64,000 nt of DNA from Hyposmocoma kahamanoa. Lineage: Eukaryota > Arthropoda > Insecta > Lepidoptera > Cosmopterigidae. The stretch covers positions 12,406,408 to 12,470,407 of the forward strand of contig NW_020654810.1 of NCBI RefSeq assembly GCF_003589595.1, in the 5' to 3' direction. A model generated the notes under the pieces. That model was not told the DNA's origin, ran no database searches, and saw only the letters and a program-made list of their open reading frames with translations. A program made the translations under genes and the position numbers. This document shows positions 10,497 to 22,190 of this stretch, piece by piece. Numbering within the stretch: position 1 is the stretch's first letter; the number at the start of each line of letters is the position of its first letter.

Positions 10497-11805
10497 ACGG
10501 GTGGCCCATAAGTCCTTAGTAATGAAAAAAATTAATTAAAATAAAACTAATTACATTATGAATAATATTATTATTTGTAAATATAGCTAGAAAAACGGGA
10601 ATTATTTTTTGTAAATAACGTCGTCCAAATGTAATCCGTTACAGTCACGACACTCTTGCAAACGCCTTCTGAAATTGTCGATGACTGCGCGGCACGTCAG
10701 TGCTGAAATGCTTGCCATTTCTCTGCGGATGTTTTCTTTTAGGTCATTAATTGACCGCGGGTTAGAGTCGTACACTTTAGCCTTAAGGTAGCCCCACAAA
10801 AAAAAATCCATTGGAGTCAGATCCGGGCTACGTGGTGGCCACGAAATGTCTCCTCTCTTAGAGATAACTTTGTTTGGAAAAAGTTGACGGATAACGGGCA
10901 TAGCAGTATTGGAGGTGTGGGAAGTTGCTCCATCCTGTTGAAACCATGTTCGGGCATTAAAGCCTGGAAAGTTTTGCAATTTTTGTGTGAAAAACTCCTC
11001 GATCATGGCCACATATCGTTCCGAAGTAACAGTAACAGCACGCCCTCTGCCGTCCTCAAAAAAGTAAGGCCCTATGATGCCATGGGCTGACATAGCGGCC
11101 CAAACTGTAACTTTAGGGCTATGTAAGGGCTTCTGGTGCTTAAGTTTTGGATTAATCGGACTCCAATAGCGGCAATTTTGTTTACTAACGTGTCCGTTAA
11201 TGTGGAAGTGTGCCTCATCAGAGAACATTATGTTATTGAACGAAGTAAACCGATTAAACATTTCATTAGCATAATTCACTCTCTGAATAGCATCAGTTTC
11301 TTTTAATTCTTGCACCAACTGAATTTTGTAAGGGTGCATAAGTAAATCTTTTTTCAAAATCCGTTGTAACGATGTCCTGGATACGTTTAATGCACTGGAA
11401 CGCTTACGAGTTGACTGTGTTGGATTTTCACGAATAGATTGTGCCACTGTGTCGATGTTTTGTTCCGTACGTGATGTTCTTGGGCGACCCAACCGCGGTT
11501 TATCTAACGTCGAACCGGTCTCCTCGAACTTAGCAACCCAATTCTTAATCGTTTGGAGAGCTGGGGTGTCATCAAAGTTGTGTAAACCTTTGTGTTCTCG
11601 AAATTTTCGCCTCGCAACGGTTGCCGAATTGTTGTTTTGATAAAACTCGCGCACACAAAACGCACGGTCCGCTCCGGTGAAACGCTCCATCGCGACTAAA
11701 TTCCCAGAAACCGAAGTTACTGCCCCCGCTTCCCCTGCACCGCTCACGCGCGCCGTTTTCGTTTAATTCAAATTTTACTTTTCTAAGGACTTATGGGCCA
11801 CCCTG
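10497..11805 (-). mobile_element. Complete mariner-superfamily transposon (DD41D-type)
   Basis: A 1309 bp element. Inner 21-bp terminal inverted repeats (GGGTGGCCCATAAGTCCTTA plus G; 10499-10519 and 11783-11803) are perfect; the two outermost bases differ between ends. It is flanked by TA on both sides (10495-10496 and 11806-11807), the target duplication of Tc1/mariner transposons. One uninterrupted transposase ORF fills most of the interior on the - strand. With intact ends, duplication and ORF it looks young and possibly still able to move. Confidence 0.92.
10602..11747 (-). CDS. Transposase of the mariner superfamily, DD41D-type
   Basis: A 381-codon intact ORF. The N-terminal ~130 residues are a helix-turn-helix DNA-binding region: a 'FTGADRAFCVREFY' start and 'NWVAKFEETGSTLDKPRLG', then a 'GRPRTSR' AT-hook-like linker. 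The catalytic half has the three expected acidic motifs: 'MFSDEAHFHING', 'WFQQDGATSHTS' and 'PPRSPDLTPMDFFLWG'. Between the second and third catalytic aspartates I count 41 residues, the spacing of the DD41D group (rosa/Visitor type), not the 34 of classical mariner. A more internal ATG (MERFTGAD, codon 20) may be the true start, because that is where family-like sequence begins. The enzyme would bind the terminal repeats and cut and paste the element at TA sites. No frameshift or stop is seen. Confidence 0.93.
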   Translation of the reverse strand: MSGAGEAGAVTSVSGNLVAMERFTGADRAFCVREFYQNNNSATVARRKFREHKGLHNFDDTPALQTIKNWVAKFEETGSTLDKPRLGRPRTSRTEQNIDTVAQSIRENPTQSTRKRSSALNVSRTSLQRILKKDLLMHPYKIQLVQELKETDAIQRVNYANEMFNRFTSFNNIMFSDEAHFHINGHVSKQNCRYWSPINPKLKHQKPLHSPKVTVWAAMSAHGIIGPYFFEDGRGRAVTVTSERYVAMIEEFFTQKLQNFPGFNARTWFQQDGATSHTSNTAMPVIRQLFPNKVISKRGDISWPPRSPDLTPMDFFLWGYLKAKVYDSNPRSINDLKENIRREMASISALTCRAVIDNFRRRLQECRDCNGLHLDDVIYKK

Positions 11806-11807
11806 TA

Positions 11808-13799
11808 CTTTGAGTAGTGAGAACCTATTTTTATTATTTCCAGTGTCAAGTCCTGTATAGTGGCGAACTAGGGGATATTTCAATAAAACTTAGCAAATAG
11901 ACGTAATTCCTGTAACTCTGTACTGAGATTATTCGAATTTTACAGTTTTTTTTAATACTTTTTCAAGAATTTATTTATTTCAAATGTACATTTTAAAACA
12001 TATAACTACATATGTATCTTCATATAACTGATTAGATTTATTTGTGTTTCTCGTTTCATTATAGGGTTAATAGTTTCCGGTTTTTACTGTTTTACGATTG
12101 GCACCAGAATATCGGGATAAGATTTCCGGTAATCAAATAGATTGCTGTGGTTTAGTTTGCTTCAAATTGCCAACACATTAAAATTTGATAGCTACAAACT
12201 GCTACTAATATAGGATGGTCGATAAAATACATTCCACGACCATTACTATTTGTATTCAACCACATTTGGTAACATTAGTGGATAATCACTATGATAATTT
12301 TTACAAGTTATAAGGATTAAAAGAATTTCATTGACTATATTAGTCACTGCTTCAACTGTATTATACAATATTGTACTGTGCATGGTTGCTACCATCTTAT
12401 GTTAGATATATCGCTGTTCTCATATATTTCATCAATGACTGATTTGTAATTTAAAGATAACTATAGATGAAAAAAAAATTAGGAAAATTATCTTACAATA
12501 CTTTTGTATTAGTTCTTACATGAAAGCTCTTCAGTATTTTCATAGTCCTGCATTTTAATCGATTTTGATATGTTTTTCTTAACTAATAAGATACCTTTGA
12601 GATGGTCCTTAGAAGAATGATAGTCTTCGAGGACAAGAGTGAAAACAGCTTGTTTGTAGTCGAAATGTTTTGGCTTTTAAACGGGTTACATTAAGTTTTT
12701 GTGTCTTGTGGTACAAAGATTCATAAACACGAATCATTCATTAGCTGACGATCTAAATCTATCCTGTACACGGGTATCAAGTATCACAACTTTAAGGTCG
12801 GTCGTTTGTCATCCTGCACTGACTAACTATTTACTATCCCATCTTTGGATTAACTATGCTATTGTATTTGTTTTAAGATTCTCCGCACGGATGACCTAAG
12901 TCTACTAATTATCGGTATAAAACGGTCTTAATGTGTACTTCAGTCTTGTAGATTTGGTTGGCTGCAGCTCTACTAGATGTGTATAGGGTAATTTTATAAA
13001 TTAGAATTACTGTGCCATCTGTTGGCATTCATTTAGTATTAAATACATACCGTAGTCACATGTCATACATATTGTTAATATATACCAACAACTTTTGTTC
13101 TAACCGTAAAATATCAATTTTGTCGACTTTTCTCGAGGCTGTCTCAGCTGTTTCATCTATTTGTAAGGGAAGTAAAATTTGATGTGAAGTTCTAAAAGAC
13201 GGAGAGCAGTGGTTGTTACGAAACTTTTAATGATAATAAAAATTGTAAAATTAAATGAATAAAAAAGAAATTAATTACAAAATCTGGTAAGTAAGTTTCA
13301 CTTGAAATTGTCAAATTATGTACTAATATTCATTCGTAAGGCAGGTTGCTGAGATGAATGACTGCGAAACTCTAGGATTTGCTCTTCAAGAACAGATATT
13401 TGATCACATTTGTCAATATCGAGATCTCAGGTGTTTGCGATTGCTGCACTTAGGAAGTGAAACGGTTTTTTTTATGAAAATCGCGTGTATTTGATTTTCA
13501 AACAAACAGTTATCGATTACAATATTTATTTCAAAATAACATACATAGAAATAACCTGAAGGAGATACAGTAAACTTTAAATATCAATGGAAATCTTTAG
13601 AAATACGTAATAGACGTGGAATAGAAATTCAAATACTCTGAATGTGACTTTTTGAAGATAAGTTAAGAATAGACGATTGGTAAAATATCACTTCCAATTA
13701 GTAAAAAGACTGTAAAATTGACAACATGATTTAACATCAAGTAACAGGGAAAATAAACAGCAACAACCAAAGGTAAAAATATAATAAAATAATACATGT
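11808..13799. other. AT-rich stretch, no gene recognised
   Basis: Only short frames; no repeat of the families described here. Confidence 0.4.
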
Positions 13800-14022
13800 A
13801 TAATATAAATAATATAATATAATAATAATAATAATATAATAAATTCTTTTTTTCAACGCACACACGCATCACAATAGGGAACCCCTATATCGCGGGTGCC
13901 ATGAACACACATAGACAACCACAAATTACAACCAAATTAGACCATACGATTATTTCTCCCGGCCCGGGAATTGAACCCGGTACCTCTGCGTGGCAGACCA
14001 GCATGGTAACTGTTAGGCAGTC
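13800..14022 (-). mobile_element. tRNA-derived SINE, family B, copy 1
   Basis: In the - orientation it starts with a tRNA-like head containing a B-box-like 'GGTTCAATTCCCGGGCCGGG', continues with a body shared with 25227-25690 ('TTTGGTTGTAATTTGTGG', 'GTGTTCATGGCACCCGCG') and ends in an AT microsatellite tail (13800-13845). SINEs of this kind are transcribed by RNA polymerase III and moved by a partner LINE. Confidence 0.8.
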
Positions 14023-14148
14023 AATTCGGTTTACTACAAAAAACTACTCAAGTATAAAAGTAAGCAAATGTGGAGTAAATGAACTAACTGTAAGAAAAAA
14101 AAGGAAAAAAATACATACCTAATTGAATACATACCTAATTGAAATGGT

Positions 14149-14560
14149 GGTCAAACATTGCGACACTCAATAAACTTTAAAATTACAACTATTAAAGCGA
14201 CATTTCTAGTCCGCTGCTGGCAACTGTAAACGGTACCTGGCTGAGTGAAGAAATAGATTTCTCACAGATGGCGCTTCGGCAAAAAAGACATTAAAAACCA
14301 AAAACAAAGATCTGCAACAAGCACATAGAAAAATTCGTTAGGTTAGCTAGTTCGGTCCATGACTTAGTTGGCATAGCGTCTGGCACGTTTCGCTGAAAGA
14401 CATCGTCGGTTTGAATCCAGACGCATCGAAGGATTTTTTTCTAACTGATCGATTTTATGACAAACTAATATAATATTAATATTATAACAAACTAGTGGAG
14501 TAATTTCACAAAAATAATTGAACAACAAAACAATCGTCAAACATCGCGACATTCGATATA
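14149..14560 (+). repeat. Repeat family A with tRNA-like core, copy 1
   Basis: Parts in order: a leader 'GTCAAACATTGCGACACTCA', a 'TTTCTCACAGATGGCGCT' block, a tRNA-like segment (about 14364-14435, 'TTAGTTGGCATAGCGTCTGG' and 'CGGTTTGAATCCAG'), then 'AGTGGAGTAATTTCACAAAA'. Immediately after the end, the leader motif recurs ('GTCAAACATCGCGACATTCG'), so the unit is bounded by ~20-bp direct repeats or belongs to a broken tandem. Other copies are at 16238-16900, 41466-41782 and 57600-57785. Confidence 0.75.
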
Positions 14561-15525
14561 GTAAAAAATTACAAAGTACCTACTTATTTCACTAATTGGG
14601 AATATAACGGAAAGTATCCTGCTAGGCGAGTCACTGTGAATATCAAATCGGTCACTATGTTCATTCACCAATTTGCTTTGTCGTCAGATGGGAGAATTTG
14701 ATCCAAAAACGTAGCGGTGGAAACAGAAGAGTTACTTTTTCCGAAGTTATCTAACTGGGACATGTATAGGTATCAAATTTATTTAGTAACTGAGGGCAGT
14801 CGATTTTATGAGTAACAATTTTGGACACAAAGAAAATACTAATAATTATTCGACGTTCTTCCAGGGAACTCATTCGGAAATGTGTTAATTGCTTCGTATA
14901 AGATGGTAGTTTTTTCTCGTGATGCCATTTGAGACAATAGTATGCCGTGAACCTTTTTTGACTACGTTCTAGTTGTAAAGAATGGGTTGTGTAATGAGGT
15001 CTCCATACAACTCAACAATACTTGAAAATACTTATACAATAGTATCTTAGTTTTGTTACTGCCCAACCCTTTACTGTTTCTTAACACAAAACTCAGCATT
15101 TCTTCAAACTTATCTCTCATGGACACTCTGGGCCCCGTTTGTAAATCTCCCTAACAGTACGCTTAGACGACTACGAAGGTCGTTTAGATGTTAATTAAAT
15201 AGAATACTTCGTGTATTCAAAATCCATAAATAATAATCAGGTATCTCATGTTACAAAAATGTATATCATTGCAATTTCTTTTAACCTCTAATGACGGCCG
15301 CTGCAATGGTATAAAAACGTGTGATTGCGCCGCGATCACGTTGCATTTTGATTGCAGTCTATAAGTACAGTCATTATTCACAATTCTGTCATCGTTTCGC
15401 TATTAACGCGGTACTATTGATTCTGCACTAGAAAACTGATACTGAATATCAACTTAATATCAAAATAACGAGAAAATGTGGATTACTAATTATCTTAACC
15501 CGTTCATGGACAGTAGTTAATTTAA
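14561..15525. other. Non-coding stretch
   Basis: No gene. A TATAAAA box at about 15310 is followed by a G+C-richer stretch and 'TTGCAGTC' some 40 bp on, a possible core promoter with no recognisable gene downstream. I give it little weight. Confidence 0.3.
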
Positions 15526-15832
15526 TAGCAGTAGAACTCCTTGTGAAAGGGTTCATCCAGGGAAGTACTGCTGCTTGGCCTATTTCTGCCGTCAAGCGGT
15601 AATATCGGCATTACTGTGTTCCGATTTTGAAGGGTAATGGTGCTGGTGAAATTACAGACACATGGGACTTGTCAAGTTATATCTCAGGTGGCGGGCGCAG
15701 TGGCAGTGCCCATAAGATCTTTGCGATTTAAAACTCTAGGTGACACAGCAACTGTTATGGACGGGCGTTTAGCTTACCATCAGGCGCACGTCGTTCGGTT
15801 CGTTCCGTTACTTGATATTATAAAAAGAAACT
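15526..15832 (+). repeat. Dispersed repeat family C, copy 4
   Basis: Near full length, from 'TAGCAGTAGAACTCC' to 'GATATTATAAAAAG'. It contains the complete block order of the family, so it is a good reference copy. Confidence 0.8.
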
Positions 15833-15882
15833 TAAATAGTATCGTACACAAAAATATCACTACTTTTCTTTGTGCCTTATTA

Positions 15883-15981
15883 CAGTCAACAGCACATCAA
15901 GCTGCACATTGACGTATCTTGTTCCGTTGCACTGGAGGCGATTTGCGAACAAAAATGTGTAGTCTGATGCGCTGTTGTCTG
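15883..15981. mobile_element. 99-bp MITE flanked by TA
   Basis: Inverted ends of about 17-30 bp: the left CAGTCAACAGCACATCA pairs with TGATGCGCTGTTGTCTG at the right. It is flanked by TA at both ends, consistent with a very short mariner-type MITE. A relative in the opposite orientation begins at 53241. Confidence 0.7.
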
Positions 15982-16237
15982 TACTTTTATGAATATAAAT
16001 AATTGAATTTTGTCAATACGTTGTTGATAGTTTTCTATAGCGAAGCTGTAAGTACATAAAAAGCAGTTGGGAGTCGTACCGTAAAGCCCGTTATTGATTT
16101 TTGAGATTCATACAGCGAAACGACGTACCTCATATCGCCGGTGTTTTGTAGAAAGGGCGAAAGCGCTATTTCGAAACATTTTTCAAGGGAACATGTTTTA
16201 GTTTTTCATGACTGTTTTAAAATATTTACGTCCTAAT

Positions 16238-16900
16238 TATTAATGCAAAGATCGAACACTCAAAAAAAATTCCTTCGATCCGGCCGGATTGAACCGACGT
16301 CTTCTAGCTTACCGTGCCAGACGCTATACCTACCAACTAAGCCACGGAACGAACCAGCGGACCTCACGAATTTTCATTTCATTTCATTTATTTATTGCAT
16401 CATATGTACATAGCTACAGATCTTACATTGAGCATACTTAAGATAACATATGGACCCTGCAGGGCATCGCAACATTCAATATATACACTCGTGTATACAT
16501 GTATATACACTCATGTATATATATATACACATGTGTACATATATACAAATATTATTTATCGGAAATACCGCATGCAAAAAAAAAGTAAACTAAACAAAAA
16601 CTAATAACAATCATAATAATAAAATAACATTATTGGATACATACATTTAAATTTTGAAATAATTAATAGCAGCGTTTTACACTTAGTATTAATAATTCAG
16701 ACTAGACAAAATTAATATTTTCTATATGCTTGCGTCGTATCTTTGTATTTGGTTTTTTCAACGACTTTTTAGTCGTAGCGCCATCTATGAGAAATCTATG
16801 AAAGATTTATCACCCAGTTAGTACCTTTACAGTTACCAGTCCTGGCGAGAGATATCGCTATTCGCTGTATTTTAATTTTTTATTGAATTGATATTCAATT
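16238..16900 (-). repeat. Repeat family A, copy 2, split by an insertion
   Basis: Reverse-orientation copy: tRNA-like segment at 16270-16345 ('GGCCGGATTGAACC', 'CGTGCCAGACGCTATACC') and the body block ('GCGCCATCTATGAGAAATC') at 16788-16806. The ~390 bp between (16356-16744) are foreign; see the next entry. Confidence 0.7.
16356..16744 (-). mobile_element. LINE 3'-end fragment inserted in family A
   Basis: It begins with a 'TTTTCATTTCATTTCATTTA' run, i.e. an inverted A-rich tail, followed by 'TTATTGCATCATATGTACAT' as at the 3' ends of jockey-type LINEs in reverse orientation. A TA/TACA microsatellite lies at 16480-16550. No reverse-transcriptase motif remains. LINE nature is inferred from the tail alone. 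Confidence 0.45.
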
Positions 16901-16911
16901 ATTTTCATGGT

Positions 16912-17048
16912 AGAGGTACCCTCCCTCCAACAAAAAAAGAATCATCACCATCGGTTCACAAATGCCAGTTATCGCGTAACGTACATACAAAAAAAGGAAA
17001 TATACAGTCCATTTGAGAACCTCCGCCTTTTTTTAAAGTCGGTTAAAA
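16912..17048 (+). repeat. Dispersed repeat family D, copy 4
   Basis: A 3' part of the family: 'GAATCATCACCATCGGTTC', 'TATCGCGTAACGTACAT', ending 'AAGTCGGTTAAAAA'. Confidence 0.75.
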
Positions 17049-17139
17049 ATTAACCTTCTGTGTACATAATTCACATAATACCTTAATTTACTAACATTAT
17101 CCAATGTTAGACAGATGGTCACAAACATCATACTTAGAA

Positions 17140-17480
17140 ACGTAAAATGAACCTTGTAGATACAGTTGAATTTTTAGGTTTTACTTTGAATAACTTTGCA
17201 ATGGGGTCCACAAATAACTGAGTTATCGAAACGGCTCAGCTCTGCAGTGTATGCGATCAAAAAAATTCGAAAACTTTCAGACGTAGAAACCGCTAGAATG
17301 GTTTACTTTGGCTACTTTCATAGTTTAATGACATGTGGCATTTTGGCTTGTAAGTAAGTTTTGCTTTGTGAGTAATGTTGCCGATATTAATAGGATATTT
17401 GCCGTGCAACAACGTGCGGTTAGGGCAATTTACAATCTTTCCCTTTTAAATGTCTTTGAAAGAGATCAAAAGAAATTAAC
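17140..17480 (+). pseudogene. LINE reverse-transcriptase C-terminal remnant
   Basis: Conceptual translation in broken frames reads 'LVDTVEFLGFTL', then 'SSAVYAIKKIRKLSDVETA', 'MVYFGYFHSLMTCGILAC' and, after a frameshift, 'RIFAVQQRAVRAIYNLS'. These are the successive conserved stretches after the RT domain of jockey-like LINEs. Several shifts and stops separate them and no YADD core is present, so it is a dead 3' fragment. Confidence 0.8.
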
Positions 17481-17879
17481 ATTCTCATGCTAGCAACACA
17501 CTACATTACACAGTACAGTACCTTTGTGAAAATTTAATTTATGTTAAAAAGAAATTAATGAAAAATAGTGATGTACATAAACATTAATACGAGGAACAAA
17601 CTAGCTGGCCTGGATAGTCGTCTTTACGTAGTTACAAATGTATATGTTTCTTTAATAAGATGGCGGTTGATATTCAAAATTTGCTATTTATGAGGTTTAA
17701 AACTATAGTGAAACAAAAACTTTACACTGAAAGTTACACGCTTATGCATATTTCGATAACCAAAATCTGTGGTAGTAACCTGTTTTTCTCTTGCAGGTGG
17801 TCTCGGTCTACAAATTGAAATTTGAAATAAATATTATATCGAGTTTTTAGGTTTTCGCGATTCTTACACATAGGAAACT

Positions 17880-17985
17880 AAATCTGTTTTTTCGGATCTA
17901 ATTCATGTACAATTGTTTTTTCAAACAAACCAACGTTTCGGGCCCTTTACAGGTCCCATGGTCACGGGTGACTGAGATGATAAAT
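17880..17985 (-). repeat. Dispersed repeat family G, reverse copy
   Basis: Reverse complement of the sequence at 3962-4075: 'AAACAAACCAACGTTTCGGG', 'CAGGTCCCATGGTCAC'. It is followed by an open frame (17990-18175) of unknown nature, possibly the rest of the same element. Confidence 0.6.
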
Positions 17986-17989
17986 TATA

Positions 17990-18354
17990 TTGGACAAACG
18001 AAGCGAAATATTTGTACCCGCTTCGAAGAACTTTATAACTGATGTTCGACAAACCCGTGATCAGTTCGATATGATTCATAAGTTTTATCCTAAGGAAGAC
18101 CGGTATAATGTCGCAGAATTAGCACCTCTGCGGTGTATTTTTGGGCAAATCAATAAAGTTTTTAGGTCGTGGTAACAGTTCAATGGGCTGGATATCACAG
18201 CGAACTACCGGCCCACTAGAAGGCCGCTCCAAATATATCCGACCCCGGGTTCACTGACTTACTTTGCATCAATGTACCACGTACCCACAGTAATTGAAAA
18301 GGTTGATTCAATGCACTGGTACTATTTTCAACAAATATAACACCGAAAATTTCA
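17990..18354 (+). other. Open stretch of unknown nature beside family G
   Basis: A 61-codon frame with fairly protein-like composition ('FVPASKNFITDVRQTRDQFD', 'APLRCIFGQINKVF'), ending at 18175. I do not recognise it; it may be debris of a transposon continuing from the family G block. The remainder holds nothing recognisable. Confidence 0.25.
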
Positions 18355-18640
18355 ATAATAGAATAGAATAGAATAGAATTATTTATTTCGGACCATGATC
18401 CATAATAATGTTAGTATTAATATGATGATCATCATATCATAACATGATCCATAATAATGTCGCCACTAATTACATTATAAGTTGAAAGCATTGATAAATT
18501 TATTTTAATTTCAGAGCTCATGGTTGATGAAACTCGAATCTGTTTGTTAAGGGACACAATATACTTCAGATAATTATTTAAAAGCCTATACGTAATATTT
18601 GAAACACACTCGTTAGAGTAATTCCACGGCAATGAAAATT
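18355..18640 (-). mobile_element. LINE 3'-end fragment with (TATTC)n tail
   Basis: It begins with four GAATA units, i.e. the inverted TATTC tail of a LINE, then 'TTATTTATTTCGGACCATG'. The same tail type begins the LINE at 51703-52356. The - strand frame at 18432-18632 may be a worn C-terminus but I cannot confirm it. Confidence 0.5.
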
Positions 18641-20977
18641 ATGGCGTTTTAGAAAAAAAATCCTCCAATGAGGTGCCTCTCGTGCACGATTCAGATTTTA
18701 TCTCACTTATCTAAAGGTTTCTAAGCCCCCGAAATTCCTCCACGAGTCTAAAATTTACGACTTGAGAAGAGAATTTTGCAGACATCGCGTTATCTGTTTT
18801 ATCACAAGATATTGCGGGGCCCTCGTCTGAGGCCGCTAAACAATAGCAATTTGTCGAACGTGTTACATGTGCCGCCGCGCAACTACGGTGTAATCGTACA
18901 GTGCAGGTTTGATTTCACTCAGTGCGCATCATAGTCGTGAAAACAACACTAACTGTGCTTCCGGTGTCGTCACAGATTCCACTGAACTACAATACACTAG
19001 TGTTAACAGGAAAACGGCTGTGTTTACACGAGTATCGTGTCCATTGTAATGTTTCAAGTCAAATGAATAGTAAACAACTCGACTTTCATGCACCATCGAT
19101 CATCTCCTTTCGTTTTTGTGAATTAAAACGTCGTAATAAAGCTATTTTCATCCACTACTCTACATACGAAACAATTGGAGACGGTATTTAATAATGTATT
19201 ATTATAATATAGATGAAAATACAGCTTCTAGTATAGAGATAAACAGCGGTGTACATGTTTTAGACATGAGTTCCGCTATGGGATCACGACAGATAAATGA
19301 TCTATATCCCAGTCATAGTGAACAGTGAAGCTCTATCTTCAACACACATCTGTTGGATGAGGTTAGTGATATTTTACAACTGCGCTTTGTCTTTTATATA
19401 AATTAACATGTGCCTATTGAAGAATTCGTTTTATAATTATACGTACGCGAGATTACTTCTACGCGCGGTTTATTTAACTATTATGGAAAACTAAAGGCGA
19501 GCATTATTTTGATTCCGACAATGTAATGTTTCAGATAAATAATCCCAAATGACATCGGTAGATGAATTCGTGAATTCATCAGCATGGCTTATCAAGGTAT
19601 AAAACGTTTTATTTATTCTTTCTACGTCAATGATCTAATCGGCACGACTGGAGGCATTTTTAGCCACGAGTGTTATTCAGCGCTATTCTGTTGCGCGTAC
19701 ACCACAAATACTTACAATATTGAGTAATCACAATATTAAAGTAACTCACAATCTCGGAATTATTTTTAGTTACGTTTCTACCACGGAATATAGGCACTTT
19801 TACATCATGAAATGAAATATGGGCACCGACAGACTGCAAAGCGAGGGATCCAATGCCATTTCTAAACGATCTTAGATAATACTTTCCACGCGAATATCAT
19901 TTCATACATTTTCATTATTATATTCCTTCGTTGCCCTAAATTAATAATTCGTTTTTTAAAAGAAAGATCATGCCCCTTAGTGTCGGCCGGTTAATAAATG
20001 TTTGCGTACAAAAACCACATTAGTTTTATCATTTTACGTAAAAAATATTGAATAAATCTACGGGGTTAATTAGGCAATAAAGATTTGCTATTAAACATAT
20101 TTTTAATTATCTGATAACCCTAATTAGGTTATTGTCGGATTTTTTGTCAACATAAACATCATCATGACATTCGGACGCGAACACAGCGCGGTCAGTAGTA
20201 GTAAGAAAGACCGAAATCGTTCTCTGGGTGATCAACAATAAATACAAAACACACAAATATTACCATTCACATTTTACACATAAAAATACATTTTTTTATT
20301 CCATAATTCCAAGTACCCATAGTAAAGCGACACATACCTACAGTACCTTTGTAAAATACACATATTTTTCTATAAATCTAGCTATATTATGTCATTTCTG
20401 TACGGCGCCGTGGGTATGGTTTTTATCTTTGGTAGATCATGGATCTTTTACTGCGTCCTTGGGCTATTATTCTGGTTTTAACTATAATTACAAACATTTT
20501 CTTAAGGGCTAGGAAAATGTTGCCAGCGTTAGCGCGGTACAAATTATTCTATGTAACTGTACTCTTTTTACTTTCTTGTTGGATACAAATCGAAGCACAT
20601 AAATTTTAATGCTTAATCCAACCAATCAACTCATTTTACAATTTTCGAATCGAGAAAGCTAATTCCGTATCAGCTATGAATTATTTATTTATCTAGCGAA
20701 CGGTGGATAGGACTATTTGTGTGTTTTCTGATCACAGAGTAGCCAACAGCTGGTGGTGTATTCGTTTGGCAATAAACAACGCTGCGATTGTCCCTAAGGA
20801 ACGCTCACACTCATTGGTTAAGAACGTTATGTGAATCAATTAAGTATACATAATATAGTTGTCACGCTCCATTGCTACTACACAGTCATCTGTATTAAAT
20901 TTTGTGAGAGTTAATGTCGAATGGTATACCTACTTGTATATGCAAGTATTTATATTATATTGTGCAATACTTTAGGC
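18641..20977. other. Non-coding stretch
   Basis: No gene or named repeat. Short frames (18922-19191, 20228-20512) show no protein-family features. Confidence 0.4.
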
Positions 20978-21274
20978 CATAGTTTCCCAAAGTGGTCCCT
21001 ACTGCCCCCAGTGGGCGCTGAAGAGTCCTAGGGGGTAGACGCCCCGGAAGCGATTGGGGGCCGTTAATGCTGTCCAGGGAGTGCTACGGCATTTAAAAAA
21101 ACCTGAATGATCTATATAAACTACACTACCTACATAATTTTTTATCCTTGTGATTTTCTGTGGTAAATTAATATAAAAAATACGTGTTTTCAATTTTTTT
21201 TTTGAAGAGGTGGGCGTTGAAATTTTTTTATCTTGACTAGGAGGGCTGTGAGCCAAAAAATTTGGGAACCTATG
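20978..21274. mobile_element. hAT-type MITE
   Basis: 297 bp with short inverted ends (CATAGTTTCCCAAA at the left, its near complement TTTGGGAACCTATG at the right). It is flanked by 8-bp near-identical direct repeats, CTTTAGGC (20970-20977) and TTTTAGGC (21275-21282), the duplication length of hAT transposons. The interior includes the 'CCCAAAGTGG' and 'CCCCCAGTGGGCGCTGAAG' type sequence seen in such elements. No transposase. Confidence 0.75.
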
Positions 21275-21582
21275 TTTTAGGCTAATAAAGTAACTTCTAT
21301 ACCTACGTATGTCTGCTTACGGCGTTGATAATAGAAATTAATAATGAAGATCTTTAAAGTTACCGTATGACCGTTATTTCTATTTATGAGGCTATTTATT
21401 TTTGTACGTAATTGCTTCAATCAGTGCGTGTCAAATAATTTGCATATGACTGTTCATTTAAAATTATCAAAGTTGACATTACCCTTACGAGTATGTGACG
21501 GTGCAAGCGGCCGTGATGCTGTAGAATAGCCGCAATTTGAACCCTCAAGTGTCCTTTAATAATTGATGGCATTAGACTGTGG

Positions 21583-21747
21583 GTCGTATTCCAGAACTCT
21601 ACTCAATGCTCAAGTCAGGACTGGAGTAAGAGCACTAGAAATCACACTCAAGTCCTTGCCATTAGAGTCGTATTTCCAGTGCTTGAAATCATACTCAAGT
21701 CTGCTCAAATCCTGACTTGAGCATTGAGTAGAGTTCTGGAATACGAC
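21583..21747. mobile_element. Foldback element with 38-bp perfect arms
   Basis: Arms 21583-21620 and 21710-21747 are perfect reverse complements (start GTCGTATTCCAGAACTCTAC). The 89-bp centre holds weaker internal copies of the same motifs ('GAGTCGTATTTCCAGTG', 'CACTCAAGTCC'). No ORF. Perfect arms suggest recent formation. Confidence 0.85.
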
Positions 21748-22190
21748 TCTGAGTATATTTGTAGGGTACTTTACAATTATGAGTCTATAGATGTGTAATA
21801 GACGTGTTAGACGCTAACCAATATCGACTTTGTAAACGTTTTCTTTTTGACCCAAATAGGGGTATAAATTAGTAGGTAGGTCAATGCATTTGTTATTTTA
21901 TATTCCTCTAAATGCTCGTCCCGTTAATCCTCTTATTGTTACAAAGTCAAAAGAGTATGTAAATACAGATACATTGGTGGACTTCAGATGTTGAAAATTT
22001 GTTGTGAAGGCATGGAAAACTTAGGAATTACTATAGCTACATCAAAGCGAAGCTACCATGAGCATATCTATCTATCGTGTGTTGCAAATCTCTTGATATT
22101 GGAAATTGTATCGACGGCGATTCTTTAAGTAATGATAAAAGTGTCTAGCTTAGCGTAGCGTGCACCATTTAAGTTTGGTGGTGTTTACAG
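21748..22190. other. Sequence upstream of the RGS7 leader exon
   Basis: No repeat or gene recognised. It ends in 'GTGTTTACAG', a good splice acceptor just before the GC-rich leader. Confidence 0.4.
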
